A DNA stretch of 64,000 bases from Confluentibacter sediminis (GCF_003258355.1 NZ_QKPO01000003.1:62001-126000); one strand, 5' to 3'; positions 18,075-27,755 are shown, numbered from the stretch's first letter. The notes: generated from the letters alone by a model not told the origin. Numbers and translations: made by a program.

Positions 18075-18173
18075 CGTCATTACGAGGAAGAAATGACGAA
18101 GTGATTCATTAAATTAAAGCTAAACATTAAACAGATTGCCAGATCACAACAAGCGATTAGCAATGACAAGATA
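18075..18173. repeat. REP-like element in the hisF-hisIE spacer
   Basis: CGTCATT (18075-18081) and AATGACG (18092-18098) form one hairpin; the far end has AGATTGCC ... GCAATGACA. This is the CGTCATTGCGAGGA...GCAATCT...GCAATGACG kind of intergenic palindrome seen in many bacterial genomes, here partly decayed. It fills nearly the whole 104-base spacer. Confidence 0.6.
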
Positions 18174-18177
18174 AATT

Positions 18178-18771
18178 ATGACTATTAAATACGACGCACA
18201 CGGATTAGTTCCAGCCATCATTCAAGATGTCAAAACAAAAAGGGTTTTGATGCTGGGCTACATGAATGAAGACGCTTATAAAAAAACCATAGAAACCAAA
18301 CAAGTTACCTTTTTTAGTAGAAGTAAGCAACGTTTATGGACAAAAGGAGAAGAAAGTGGTCATTTTTTAAATCTTGTGGATATAAAAAATGACTGTGATA
18401 ATGACACACTTTTGATTCAAGTAAATCCAGTCGGTTCCACCTGTCATACAGGAACCGATACCTGTTGGGGAGAAGCAAATTCTGAAAGTTATGGATTCTT
18501 ATCCCAGCTTGAAGAGGTTATTAAGAGCAGAAAAGAGAATGCTGACTCTGAAACCTCTTATGTAGCATCTTTATTCAAAAAAGGCATCAATAAAATCGCT
18601 CAAAAAGTAGGCGAGGAGGCTGTTGAAACCGTTATCGAAGCGATGGATACTAAGGATGATTTGTTTTTATATGAATCCGCAGATTTATTATTTCACTATT
18701 TAATCTTACTTCAAGCTAAAGGCTTTACCTTAAGTGATATTGTAAAAGAATTAAAAGGCAGGCACAAATAA
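18178..18771 (+). CDS. hisI: Bifunctional phosphoribosyl-AMP cyclohydrolase / phosphoribosyl-ATP pyrophosphatase
   Basis: 197 residues. HisI domain ~1-110 with the metal-binding GDSD-equivalent region, Cys in KNDCDND and CHTGTDTCW; HisE domain ~115-197 with KKGINKIAQKVGEEAVETVIEA, the MazG-like helix bundle. Carries out steps 2 and 3 of the pathway. Completes a full his gene set (G, D, C, B, H, A, F, IE) in one direction. A PmoA-like gene begins 16 bases later. Confidence 0.96.
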   Translation: MTIKYDAHGLVPAIIQDVKTKRVLMLGYMNEDAYKKTIETKQVTFFSRSKQRLWTKGEESGHFLNLVDIKNDCDNDTLLIQVNPVGSTCHTGTDTCWGEANSESYGFLSQLEEVIKSRKENADSETSYVASLFKKGINKIAQKVGEEAVETVIEAMDTKDDLFLYESADLLFHYLILLQAKGFTLSDIVKELKGRHK

Positions 18772-18787
18772 TTCTAAAACAAAACTG

Positions 18788-19750
18788 ATGCAACGAACCA
18801 AACAATCTATTTTAGTGCTTTTTGCATTGTTTTTGTTTTCATGTATAGCTTTTTCACAAGAAGAAAAAACGCTATCTGTTACAAAAGAAAACGGATTGTT
18901 AGAGGTTAAAAATCATAATCAAACCCTTTTCGGGTATCAATATGGTGTTTTATATCCGCCAAAAGGCGTTGACTCTGTTTATAAACGCAGTGGTTTTTTC
19001 CATCCCATCAATACGTTAAAGGGGCACAGACTAACAAGAATTCATCCAGAAGACCATTACCACCATTTTGGTATGTGGAATCCTTGGACAAAAACCATGT
19101 TTGAAGGTGATACGCTCGATTTTTGGAATATTGGAGATAAAAAAGCAACCGTTCGCCATGCAGAATTCAAGTATGTTAAAACAACAGAGGACTTTGTCGA
19201 GTTTCAAGTTCTACATGAACATGTTGTTTTAAAAAACAATAAAAACAAAGTAGCCCTAAACGAAATACAAACTGTAAAAGTTTACAATCCAAAGGATGCT
19301 TATTACATTATAGATTTACAATTTGATTATAGTTGCGCTACAGAAGAAGAGTTTAAAATCCTAGCATATCGCTATCAAGGATTGTCTTTAAGAGCTACTG
19401 AAGCTTGGAATGATGCTAATAGTACCGTACTAACTTCTGAAGGAAAGACCAGAAAAGATGCTGATAACACCATGGCTAAGTGGATGCTTTGCCAAGGAAA
19501 GTTAGGTACTGATTCAGGAGGTTTTATCCTATTATCCCATTCTCAAAATTATAATCATCCAGAACCTATTCGTGTTTGGCCCATTGGAGAACACAAAGGT
19601 TCTGTTTTTGTTAATTTTTCGCCTACTAAAACCAAAGATTGGTTGTTTGAACCTAATAAAACCTATACTTTAAAATATCGACTGATTATTTTTGATGGTG
19701 AATTTTCACCGCAACAAGCAGAAGCATTTTGGAATAATTACACCAAGTAA
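18788..19750 (+). CDS. Secreted PmoA-like (DUF6807) family protein
   Basis: 320 residues with an N-terminal signal peptide (LVLFALFLFSCIAFSQ). The segment HPINTLKGHRLTRIHPEDHYHHFGMWNPW is the His-rich signature of the PmoA/DUF6807 family, common in Bacteroidota carbohydrate-use clusters; the biochemical role is not settled. The LFSC could be a lipobox, but SPase I cleavage before QEE reads better. It follows hisIE by 16 bases, so it is probably read through from the his operon although its job looks unrelated. Confidence 0.8.
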   Translation: MQRTKQSILVLFALFLFSCIAFSQEEKTLSVTKENGLLEVKNHNQTLFGYQYGVLYPPKGVDSVYKRSGFFHPINTLKGHRLTRIHPEDHYHHFGMWNPWTKTMFEGDTLDFWNIGDKKATVRHAEFKYVKTTEDFVEFQVLHEHVVLKNNKNKVALNEIQTVKVYNPKDAYYIIDLQFDYSCATEEEFKILAYRYQGLSLRATEAWNDANSTVLTSEGKTRKDADNTMAKWMLCQGKLGTDSGGFILLSHSQNYNHPEPIRVWPIGEHKGSVFVNFSPTKTKDWLFEPNKTYTLKYRLIIFDGEFSPQQAEAFWNNYTK

Positions 19751-19779
19751 TGGTTCGCAATTTGCCACAATAAATCTCA

Positions 19780-20556
19780 ATGAAATCATTTTTTTACCTT
19801 ATAAACATTCAATATTTAGGCTATCGTTTTCACGGATGGCAAAAGCAACCTGATGTGAAAACATTACATCTGATGGTTGACCGAACTTTAAATTTTATTT
19901 TGGAAGGAAAACCTTTTAAAAGTTTGGGTTCTGGTAGAACGGATGCCATGGTGTCTGCGGAATGTGCTGCTTTTGAATTATTTTTAGAAGAACCCATAGA
20001 AGATTTAATTGTTTTTTTGAAACTGTTCAATCATAATTTACCACAAGATATTAGAGCTGTAAATATTCAAGAAGTCGATAAAAAATTCAATATCATTAAA
20101 CACTCTAAAATCAAGGAATACATCTATTTATTCACGTATGGGGAAAAATGCCATCCGTTTTGTGCGCCTATTATGACTACCATTCTTGAAAATTTAGATA
20201 TAGAGCTGATGAAACAAGGGGCCAAACTTTTCGAGGGGGAGCATTACTTTAAAGCCTATTGCTTTAGAGCAACTGACAATGGTATCTATAACCGAGAGAT
20301 TTTAACATGCGAATTGGTCGAGAATACCATTTACACGGCTAATTACTTTCCAAAAAAATCCTATATTTTAAGAGTAAGAGGCAAGGGGTTTATGCGTAAC
20401 CAAATTCGCTTGATGATGGGGACTTTGATTGATTTAGGAAAGGGTAATGTATCACTAGAAGATATTAAAAACAGTTTACTTCCAGAAAATAGTATTAAAA
20501 TGAATTACATCGCTCCGGCTTCCGGCTTAATTCTTAACAATATAGAGTTTGATTAA
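19780..20556 (+). CDS. truA: TruA-family tRNA pseudouridine synthase
   Basis: 258 residues. TruA fold with the catalytic Asp in GSGRTDAMVSAE (D55; the usual motif is AGRTDAGVHA) and the C-terminal VRGKGFMRNQIRLMMGTLIDLGKG. Modifies U38-40 of the anticodon arm if a true TruA; the changes after the Asp (MVS for GVH) and short insertions suggest a divergent paralogue common in Flavobacteriaceae. Same strand, 29 bases after the PmoA-like gene. Whether another truA exists elsewhere cannot be seen. Confidence 0.8.
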   Translation: MKSFFYLINIQYLGYRFHGWQKQPDVKTLHLMVDRTLNFILEGKPFKSLGSGRTDAMVSAECAAFELFLEEPIEDLIVFLKLFNHNLPQDIRAVNIQEVDKKFNIIKHSKIKEYIYLFTYGEKCHPFCAPIMTTILENLDIELMKQGAKLFEGEHYFKAYCFRATDNGIYNREILTCELVENTIYTANYFPKKSYILRVRGKGFMRNQIRLMMGTLIDLGKGNVSLEDIKNSLLPENSIKMNYIAPASGLILNNIEFD

Positions 20557-20678
20557 TCTCATATAATCTATCATATTGCATATGTGAGAATTATACAAAG
20601 AATTCACAAAACTCTATAACATACCAAGTCTACAAGTTGGTTACTTTTACTTCATATTAATAATTAAAAACTTTTAAG

Positions 20679-21227
20679 ATGAGACATGTAATTTATATCT
20701 GTTTATTCCTGTTTACAGGAACTGTTTTTGCACAAGAAAAACCAAAAGAAGTAAAAGAAGAAGTAGAAGTAAAAACTATAAAAATAAAAGACAACGAAAA
20801 AACGACCGAAAACAAAGTTAAAGTCGTCACAAGAGAAACGAATGACATTGAGCTAAATGAAAATGATAAAAATAAAACCAATCAAGAGCGCATACCTACA
20901 GCTACAAAAGTTGAAAAATTGACTTATATAGATAATGATGGAGGTGACTCTTATGATGTTTTAACTAAAGAAACATCCTATAAAATGGCCGATGGAAACT
21001 ATGTGTTTTCTCCAAGCGATAACGGATTTGAAATGTCACATAGTATGGATAACAATCAGTCTGAAAAAATTGGTAAATCATGGGCTGCTAGTATTAAAGG
21101 TTATTATATTGTAGACGGGACTTCACATTCTGGTATTGGTTATTTCGACAAAAATGGGAATTTTGTAACCGAATATTATAATAAAGACACCAAACAAGTT
21201 GAAATTAAAACGTATTTAAGAAAGTAA
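20679..21227 (+). CDS. Secreted protein of unknown function
   Basis: 182 residues. Signal peptide MRHVIYICLFLFTGTVFA, then a highly charged Lys/Glu-rich linker (~20-70, EKPKEVKEEVEVKTIKIKD...) and a globular C-terminal part with aromatic beta-like stretches (GYYIVDGTSHSGIGYFDKNGNFVTEYYNKDTKQVEIKTYLRK). The last part recalls MORN/WG-type repeats loosely, without a firm assignment. Stand-alone gene ended by a strong terminator. No function proposed. Confidence 0.7.
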   Translation: MRHVIYICLFLFTGTVFAQEKPKEVKEEVEVKTIKIKDNEKTTENKVKVVTRETNDIELNENDKNKTNQERIPTATKVEKLTYIDNDGGDSYDVLTKETSYKMADGNYVFSPSDNGFEMSHSMDNNQSEKIGKSWAASIKGYYIVDGTSHSGIGYFDKNGNFVTEYYNKDTKQVEIKTYLRK

Positions 21228-21251
21228 ACTAAAATAACAATTCAAAGTATT

Positions 21252-21279
21252 AAAAGTCCTGTTTTTAACAGGACTTTTT
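21252..21279 (+). terminator. Intrinsic terminator
   Basis: A 12-bp perfect stem, AAAAGTCCTGTT (21252-21263) with AACAGGACTTTT (21267-21278), loop of three T and a T-run. Ends the secreted protein gene. Confidence 0.88.
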
Positions 21280-21310
21280 GTATTTTAGAACCTTATTTAT
21301 TTTAATAATT

Positions 21311-21988
21311 ATGACTCCAACGGTATCCCAAGACGCTTTAGACTTTTTTAAAAAATTAGAGCAAAATAATAATCGAGATTGGTTCAATGACCATAAAACT
21401 GAATTTAAAGCCATTGAATCTGATATTAAAAAAGTATATCAAGCTGTTTTGGAAAATTTAAAAAAGCATGATGATATTGATGGTTTGAAAATGTTCCGGA
21501 TTTATAGAGATGTACGCTTTTCTAAAAATAAAGCTCCCTACAAGACACATTTTGGAGGTTCTTTTCATAGAACAAAACCAAAGCTTAGAGGTGGTTATTA
21601 TCTTCATATTCAGCCTAATAATGAAAGCTTTATAGCAACTGGGTTTTGGGAGCCAGTACCAGCAGATTTATTGAGAATCCGAAAAGAATTTGAAATGGAC
21701 GATCAAGAAATCCGTAGCATAATTAGTGATAATATGTTTAAAGCCATTTGGGGAGATTTTGTGGGTGATGAAGTAAAATCAGCTCCTAAAGGCTTTAATA
21801 AAGACCACAAAGCCATCGATTTAATAAAAAAGAAGCAGTATATTTTCACGAAAAAATATACAGACAAACAAGTCTTAAGCCCTGATTTTTTAAAAGATAT
21901 CGACTTGTCATTTAAAGCCATTCGCCCATATTTTGATTATATGAGCGATGTGCTTACTACCGATTTGAATGGGGAGTCTATTATATAA
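21311..21988 (+). CDS. DUF2461 / TIGR02453 family protein
   Basis: 225 residues from ATG 21311 (MTPTVSQDALDFFKKLEQNNNRDWF). An in-frame TTG at 21278 lies inside the preceding terminator, so it is rejected. The family signature is NNNRDWFNDHK...FKAIE near the N terminus, MFRIYRDVRFSKNKAPYKTHFGG, and GGYYLHIQP, as in many bacterial TIGR02453 proteins of unknown biochemical role. Its 3' end overlaps the convergent GreA-like gene by 8 bases. Confidence 0.88.
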   Translation: MTPTVSQDALDFFKKLEQNNNRDWFNDHKTEFKAIESDIKKVYQAVLENLKKHDDIDGLKMFRIYRDVRFSKNKAPYKTHFGGSFHRTKPKLRGGYYLHIQPNNESFIATGFWEPVPADLLRIRKEFEMDDQEIRSIISDNMFKAIWGDFVGDEVKSAPKGFNKDHKAIDLIKKKQYIFTKKYTDKQVLSPDFLKDIDLSFKAIRPYFDYMSDVLTTDLNGESII

Positions 21989-22427
21989 TCTCGTTGATTA
22001 CGTATTTATTTTTATTAAACTCGAAACTAGAGTTAACGGGCTTATTAATCAGTAATTGGCCAATGGGGGAATTGACTGAAATAGCATAATAATCATGGTT
22101 ATCAATAGTTATTTTACCGATGCTAGTTGAAATATAAAAACTCATCACGTTAGTTTTTACAATACTACCAATAATAGCTTCTTTGCTTTCTACATTGGTT
22201 TTTATTTGTTTTAAATAGTCTTTCGTATTTCGGGCATCATTTAAATAGCCCATATTTTTTTCTAAATCATTCAATAATTTGCCATGACCTGAATCATCAT
22301 CTTCAGAGTTGCCTTTGTCATTGCTGGCAATAGATTCTTTTATTAATTGAATTTCATTTTTGTAATCATTAATGCGTTTATCAACGTATTCATTACATAC
22401 TTCTAATAGTCTTTGTTTTGTATTCAT
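21981..22427 (-). CDS. GreA/GreB-like protein
   Basis: 148 residues. N-terminal coiled-coil-rich half (~1-75, KQRLLEVCNEYVDKRI...LLNDLEKNMGYL) with an acidic loop (SEDDDSGHG) and C-terminal half (YYAISVNSPIGQLLINK...FEFNKNKYVINEI) that reads like the GreA C-terminal FKBP-like domain. Gre factors act in the RNA polymerase secondary channel to rescue arrested complexes. The acidic tip differs from the canonical D41/E44 loop, so it may be a Gfh-type regulator. Ends against DUF2461; the gene at 22434 lies just upstream on the same strand. Confidence 0.65.
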   Translation of the reverse strand: MNTKQRLLEVCNEYVDKRINDYKNEIQLIKESIASNDKGNSEDDDSGHGKLLNDLEKNMGYLNDARNTKDYLKQIKTNVESKEAIIGSIVKTNVMSFYISTSIGKITIDNHDYYAISVNSPIGQLLINKPVNSSFEFNKNKYVINEII

Positions 22428-22433
22428 TAAAGT

Positions 22434-22850
22434 TTAAACGGCTTTTAGCACTTCGGGTTTCTCAAAAAGAATAATGTTGCTGATCAAGCGTTCTTTTACA
22501 AGATGCATCATTCGCTTATTTAAGGCAGATGAGTTTTGAATATAAATTAAATATTCTTCAACCGTAAACATACCTATAATAATGCCTTTTAGGGAATTAC
22601 GAAATTTCATGTCTTTGTTAATGGCGTTTTCGATGTAAATTAAACGCTTTTCCAAAGATAAACCATAAAATACACATTTATGTTTTTCAACATAATTTTT
22701 AAAAACTTCAACCAATAAATCGTTTTGTAACTTGGCAATGGGACGTAACACTAAATTCTGAAAACGCTCGTCACTGCTCATGTTATCGTTAAGGGTGTCA
22801 GTAGAAATTTCTGGTCGAATACTATTTAAACTAAGTTGTCTTGAGGTCAT
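22434..22850 (-). CDS. Conserved flavobacterial protein of unknown function
   Basis: 138 residues, helical, no signal peptide. Reads MTSRQLSLNSIRPEI...DERFQNLVLRPIAKLQNDLLVEVFKNYV...LSLEKRLIYIENAINKD, ending with a helical tail. I recognise the pattern as a conserved Bacteroidota family of no known role. Six bases upstream of the GreA-like gene on the same strand, so the two form a pair, possibly connected with transcription. Confidence 0.7.
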   Translation of the reverse strand: MTSRQLSLNSIRPEISTDTLNDNMSSDERFQNLVLRPIAKLQNDLLVEVFKNYVEKHKCVFYGLSLEKRLIYIENAINKDMKFRNSLKGIIIGMFTVEEYLIYIQNSSALNKRMMHLVKERLISNIILFEKPEVLKAV

Positions 22851-22978
22851 GATTTAAAGAGTTTTAATAAAATTATGGATTTATAAACCTTGAAAAATGC
22901 TGGAACTTATTACTTGTTAACTAGGTTATTAACAATTAATATTTTTATATTTAATTTTAATTATAATATGCCAATAAT

Positions 22979-23866
22979 ATGAAATTTGGAAGTACAGACA
23001 ATCCCGAAAACATAGACTTTACATTGCCGCCAGACCATCTTGAAACAAAAAGGATTTTAAATAGATTTAAAGATGATACGATTCCTGAAATCTATGTGGG
23101 CTGTGCCAAATGGAATAAAGCTGACTTAAAAGGGTTTTATCCAAAAGGAACCAAAGATGAGTTAGTTTATTATTCAAGTCAGTTTAATTCCATTGAATTG
23201 AATGCCACATTTTATAGAATTTTCCCTGCAGAACAATTTGCTAATTGGTATGATAAAACACCAAAAGGTTTTAAATTTTTCCCAAAGTTAAATCAAGAAA
23301 TAAGTCATTGGAAACGCTTGCAAGATGTAAAAGAGGTTGTTGAAAATTATTTATATAATGCCTCAAACTTAAAAGAAAAATTAGGGACCATATTTTTACA
23401 AATGCATGATAATTTTTCTCCAAAAGATTTTAATCGAGTGGTGAATTTCGTGGAATCTTGGCCTAAGGATATTGCTTTGGCTGTAGAATTTAGACATACC
23501 AATTGGTATAATGATGCATCGGTAGCAAATGATTTGTATAGCCTTTTGGAAACTAATAACATCTCTAATGTGATCGTTGATAGCGCGGGAAGAAGGGATA
23601 TTATGCACATGAGATTAACCAATGCTACTGCTTTTGTGCGTTATGTGGGTGCTAATCATGAAAGTGATTATAACCGCTTAGATGATTGGATAGAACGCTT
23701 GAAGGTTTGGAAAGAGGAAGGTATTAAAGAAATAGACTTTTTTATTCATCAAAATATTGAAAAAGAATCTCCTTTGCTATCAACTTATTTTATTAAAAAA
23801 CTGAATTCAGAATTGGGGTATTCTTTAAAAATACCAAACGAAGATTCACAAGTAAAATTATTATAG
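22979..23866 (+). CDS. DUF72 domain-containing protein
   Basis: 295 residues. TIM-barrel-like DUF72 family (YecE type): EIYVGCAKWNKADLKGFYPKG, YSSQFNSIELNATFYRIF, KFFPKLNQEISHWKRL, LAVEFRHTNWYND and FVRYVGANHESDYNRLDDW all match the family's order. Function not established in any organism that I know of. Divergent from the 22850 gene across 128 bases, and upstream of the leu leader. Confidence 0.9.
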   Translation: MKFGSTDNPENIDFTLPPDHLETKRILNRFKDDTIPEIYVGCAKWNKADLKGFYPKGTKDELVYYSSQFNSIELNATFYRIFPAEQFANWYDKTPKGFKFFPKLNQEISHWKRLQDVKEVVENYLYNASNLKEKLGTIFLQMHDNFSPKDFNRVVNFVESWPKDIALAVEFRHTNWYNDASVANDLYSLLETNNISNVIVDSAGRRDIMHMRLTNATAFVRYVGANHESDYNRLDDWIERLKVWKEEGIKEIDFFIHQNIEKESPLLSTYFIKKLNSELGYSLKIPNEDSQVKLL

Positions 23867-24180
23867 AATCAGCTGATTTTACAGCTTAGTGAAATACAGA
23901 ACCATTTGTTAAAACCAAACAGGGAGGTGTTATATATAGACTTAAATACATTAACCTGTTTTGGATTTGAAATTTAATAAGTGATTATCATATTCTATTG
24001 CATTAAATCTAAAAAAAATACTATCTATTGGTTATTTTATAAAAATATAATAAAATGAATCTTATAGTTTTAAAACTCTTCAATAAAATAGAGTTTTTCG
24101 TAAATTTGCTGTCCAAAATAGCTGAAATAATACCTTTTTAAGTATTAATTAAGGCTATAATTCTAAAATTAAAATATTAT
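23867..24180 (+). other. Leader region before leuC
   Basis: 314 bases without a proper gene. It contains a 28-codon ORF at 24055-24141 rich in Leu/Ile/Val (12 of 28), a hairpin AAAACTCT/AGAGTTTT (24072-24079 with 24090-24097) followed by TT, and the promoter-like TAAATTTGC at 24101-24109. The promoter reading and the leader-peptide reading exclude each other unless transcription starts further upstream. Confidence 0.5.
24101..24108 (+). promoter_or_regulatory. Candidate leuC promoter -7 box
   Basis: TAAATTTG followed by C, a perfect match to TAnnTTTG(C), 72 bases before the leuC ATG. No convincing -33 TTG at the right spacing. Confidence 0.5.
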
Positions 24181-25575
24181 ATGAGTAAAACATTGTTTGA
24201 CAAAGTGTGGGATTCGCATGTTGTAAGAAAGATTGAAGGAGGACCAGATGTGTTTTTTATTGATAGACACTTTATACATGAAGTAACCAGTCCTGTAGCC
24301 TTTTTAGGTCTAAAAAGTAGAGGGTTAAGCGTTTTATATCCAGAGCGTACATTTGCTACGGCAGATCATAATACACCAACAATAAATCAGCATTTACCTG
24401 TTGAAGATCCGTTATCAGCCAATCAATTAAAAGCACTTGAAGATAACTCTAACGAATATGGCATTAGCCATTGGGGATTGGGGCATCAAAAAAATGGTAT
24501 TGTACATGTTGTAGGCCCAGAAAACGGGATAACATTTCCTGGTGCGACTATTGTTTGCGGTGATTCGCATACATCTACACACGGAGCTTTCGGCGCTATA
24601 GCTTTTGGTATTGGAACGTCTGAAGTGGAAATGGTATTGTCTACGCAATGTATCATGCAGCCAAAACCTAAAAAGATGCGCATCAATGTGAATGGGAACC
24701 TAAGTAAAGGGGTGACTCCTAAAGATGTGGCATTATATATTATTTCTCAATTAACAACCTCTGGTGCTACCGGCTATTTTGTTGAATATGCTGGAGATGT
24801 TTTTGAAAATATGACCATGGAAGGTCGTATGACGGTTTGTAACTTATCAATTGAGATGGGTGCTCGTGGTGGTATGATTGCTCCAGACGAAACCACTTTT
24901 GCTTACTTAAAAGGAAAACCGTTATCCCTTAAAGGGGATGCTTGGGATAAAGCAGTCGCGTATTGGAAAACGTTGAAAACTGACGCTGATGCAACCTTTG
25001 ATAAAGAATTAACATTCAATGCTAGCGATATAGAGCCTATGATTACCTACGGAACGAATCCAGGTATGGGTATGGGTATTTCTAAACACATTCCAAATGC
25101 AGAGGCTGTTGAAGGTGGTGTTGCTACTTATAAAAAATCATTGGAATATATGGGCTATCATGAAGATGATGCCATGATTGGTAAGCCTGTAGATTATGTG
25201 TTTTTAGGAAGTTGCACCAATGGTAGAATTGAAGACTTTAGAGCATTTGCTTCTATTGTTAAAGGACGTAAAAAAGCAGATAACGTAACTGCTTGGTTAG
25301 TTCCTGGATCTCATGAAGTGGAGGCATTAATTAAGGAAGAAGGTATTTTGGATATCATTACCAAAGCGGGGTTTGAATTGAGACAACCTGGTTGTTCTGC
25401 TTGTTTGGCGATGAATGATGATAAAGTACCAGCTGGGAAATATGCGGTAAGTACTTCTAACAGAAACTTTGAAGGTCGTCAAGGTCCTGGTTCAAGAACT
25501 TTATTGGCGAGTCCGTTAGTGGCTGCTGCTGCTGCTGTTACTGGTGTGGTTACAGACCCAAGAGATTTATTATAA
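24181..25575 (+). CDS. leuC: 3-isopropylmalate dehydratase large subunit
   Basis: 464 residues, aconitase family. [4Fe-4S] cysteines C345 (GSCTNGR), C405 and C408 ([10 protein letters not shown]). Other aconitase-type motifs are [25 protein letters not shown] and [15 protein letters not shown]. Isomerises 2- to 3-isopropylmalate in leucine synthesis together with LeuD, which follows after 47 bases. First gene of leuC-leuD-leuA-type-leuB, all in one direction. Confidence 0.97.
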   Translation: MSKTLFDKVWDSHVVRKIEGGPDVFFIDRHFIHEVTSPVAFLGLKSRGLSVLYPERTFATADHNTPTINQHLPVEDPLSANQLKALEDNSNEYGISHWGLGHQKNGIVHVVGPENGITFPGATIVCGDSHTSTHGAFGAIAFGIGTSEVEMVLSTQCIMQPKPKKMRINVNGNLSKGVTPKDVALYIISQLTTSGATGYFVEYAGDVFENMTMEGRMTVCNLSIEMGARGGMIAPDETTFAYLKGKPLSLKGDAWDKAVAYWKTLKTDADATFDKELTFNASDIEPMITYGTNPGMGMGISKHIPNAEAVEGGVATYKKSLEYMGYHEDDAMIGKPVDYVFLGSCTNGRIEDFRAFASIVKGRKKADNVTAWLVPGSHEVEALIKEEGILDIITKAGFELRQPGCSACLAMNDDKVPAGKYAVSTSNRNFEGRQGPGSRTLLASPLVAAAAAVTGVVTDPRDLL

Positions 25576-25622
25576 TCATTGATTTATAAACAAATTAACG
25601 ATTAAACAAAAAACATAACAAA

Positions 25623-26219
25623 ATGGCATACGATAAATTCAATATATTAACAAGTACAGCGGTTCCATTACCTTTAGAAAATGTGGATACCGATCAAATC
25701 ATCCCTGCTCGTTTCTTAAAAGCAACAAAGCGTGAAGGTTTTGGTGATAATTTATTCCGCGACTGGAGATATAATAATGATGGTTCTCCAAAAAAAGATT
25801 TCATATTAAACAATCCAATTTATAGCGGTAAAATCCTTGTTGGAGGCAAGAATTTCGGTTCTGGATCTTCAAGAGAGCATGCGGCTTGGGCCGTTTACGA
25901 TTATGGATTCCGTTGCGTGGTATCTAGTTTTTTTGCTGATATTTTTAGAAATAACTGTTTAAATGTTGGAGTGCTACCAGTACAAGTGAGTGCAGAGTTT
26001 TCAGAACAAATATTCAATGCTATTTACGATGATCCTAATACTGAAATAGAGATTAATCTTCCAGAACAAACCATTACCATTTTATCAACAGGTGCTAAAG
26101 AATCTTTTGATATCAATAGTTATAAAAAAGACAATATGCTAAATGGTTTTGATGATATCGATTATTTACAAAGCATGAAATCTGATATTGAATCATTTGC
26201 TAATGGACTATTGTTGTAA
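25623..26219 (+). CDS. leuD: 3-isopropylmalate dehydratase small subunit
   Basis: 198 residues, swivelling domain of the aconitase superfamily. NVDTDQIIPARFLK near the start and GKNFGSGSSREHAAWAVYDYG, the substrate-binding loop. Partner of LeuC. Its stop codon is directly followed by the ATG of the next gene (zero spacing). Confidence 0.97.
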   Translation: MAYDKFNILTSTAVPLPLENVDTDQIIPARFLKATKREGFGDNLFRDWRYNNDGSPKKDFILNNPIYSGKILVGGKNFGSGSSREHAAWAVYDYGFRCVVSSFFADIFRNNCLNVGVLPVQVSAEFSEQIFNAIYDDPNTEIEINLPEQTITILSTGAKESFDINSYKKDNMLNGFDDIDYLQSMKSDIESFANGLLL

Positions 26220-27743
26220 ATGACTTTCAAAAAAATTGAAATAATGGATACGACATTACGCGATGGTGAACAAACCTCGGGTGTGTCGTTTTCTGCTTCT
26301 GAAAAATTAACAATCGCTAAGCTTTTACTGGAAGAATTAAAAGTGGATCGTATCGAAATAGCTTCTGCTAGAGTATCAGAAGGGGAGTTTCAAGCCGTAA
26401 AAAGCATCACTAATTGGGCTAGTAATAACTACTATTTAGATAAAGTTGAAGTATTGACTTTTGTGGATAATGGCGTGTCTATTGACTGGATGATTGAAGC
26501 AGGAGCAAAGGTTCAAAATTTACTAACTAAAGGTTCATTAAATCATTTAACCCATCAGCTTAAAAAGACTCCTAGTCAGCATTTTAAAGAGATTTCAGAA
26601 TCTATTTTGTTAGCGTCTCAGAAAGGGATTAAAACAAATGTCTATTTAGAAGATTGGAGTAATGGTATGCGTAATTCTAAAGACTATGTTTTGGAGTATT
26701 TAGAATTTATTGCTACACAACCTGTAGAGCGTATTATGCTTCCCGATACCTTAGGTATTTTAACGCCGTGGGAATCGTATCAATTTGTTTCAGAAATTAA
26801 AACAACATATCCGCATTTACATTTCGATTTTCATGCGCATAATGATTACGATTTAGGGGTTGCCAATGTTGTTGAAGCATTAAAAGCTGGCGCAGACGGC
26901 TTACATTTAACTATAAATGGGATGGGGGAGCGTGCTGGAAATGCACCTATGGGAAGTACCATTGCGGTGATTAACGATTTTCTGCCGAACTTAAAAGTTG
27001 GTGTAAATGAAAAAGTATTATTCACAGTCAGCAAGTTGGTGGAAACGTTTTCAGGAATCATGATTCCTGCCAATAAACCAGTTATTGGTGCCAATGTATT
27101 TACACAAACAGCTGGTATTCATGCAGATGGCGACAATAAAAAGAACCTGTATTTTAGTAATTTGTTGCCTGAACGTTTTGGAAGAACCAGACAATATGCT
27201 TTAGGAAAAGCCTCTGGTAAGGCCAACATCCAAAAGAACTTACAGGAATTAGGGTTACAACTTAATGACGAAGATTTAAAAAAAGTAACGCAGCGTATTA
27301 TCGAGTTAGGTGATAAAAAGGAAGTAGTAACCAAAGAAGACTTGCCTTATATCATTTCTGATATCTTGGATAGTCATTTATATCTGGAAAATGTAAAGGT
27401 GAATTCTTATGTGTTAACACATGCTAAAGGACTAAAACCATCTACAACCATTTCCATTACTATTAAAGGGAAAACATACGAAGAAAATGCACAGGGAGAT
27501 GGTCAATTTGATGCGTTTATGAATGCGCTTCGTGGCATCTATAAAGCCAAGAAAAAGGACTTGCCGGAACTTATAGATTATGCCGTGAGAATCCCGCCAG
27601 GTAGTCACTCTGATGCATTGTGTGAAACTATTATTACTTGGAAAAACTCGGTGAAAGAGTTCAAAACACGTGGCTTGGACTCCGATCAAACGGTTTCTGC
27701 TATTAAAGCCACAGAGAAAATGTTAAACATTATTACTAATTAA
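26220..27743 (+). CDS. 2-isopropylmalate / citramalate synthase family enzyme
   Basis: 507 residues. DRE-TIM metallolyase: MDTTLRDGEQTSGVSFS at residues 9-25, metal His pair H205/H207 in FHAHNDYDLGVAN, then NGMGERAGNAP and TQTAGIHADGD. C-terminal regulatory domain (~380-507, LeuA-dimer type) as in feedback-inhibited enzymes. It lies between leuD and leuB, so 2-isopropylmalate synthase fits; the sequence is of the divergent Bacteroidota type that could also act on pyruvate as a citramalate synthase. No other leuA is in view. Confidence 0.85.
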   Translation: MTFKKIEIMDTTLRDGEQTSGVSFSASEKLTIAKLLLEELKVDRIEIASARVSEGEFQAVKSITNWASNNYYLDKVEVLTFVDNGVSIDWMIEAGAKVQNLLTKGSLNHLTHQLKKTPSQHFKEISESILLASQKGIKTNVYLEDWSNGMRNSKDYVLEYLEFIATQPVERIMLPDTLGILTPWESYQFVSEIKTTYPHLHFDFHAHNDYDLGVANVVEALKAGADGLHLTINGMGERAGNAPMGSTIAVINDFLPNLKVGVNEKVLFTVSKLVETFSGIMIPANKPVIGANVFTQTAGIHADGDNKKNLYFSNLLPERFGRTRQYALGKASGKANIQKNLQELGLQLNDEDLKKVTQRIIELGDKKEVVTKEDLPYIISDILDSHLYLENVKVNSYVLTHAKGLKPSTTISITIKGKTYEENAQGDGQFDAFMNALRGIYKAKKKDLPELIDYAVRIPPGSHSDALCETIITWKNSVKEFKTRGLDSDQTVSAIKATEKMLNIITN

Positions 27744-27755
27744 GAAAATACATAC

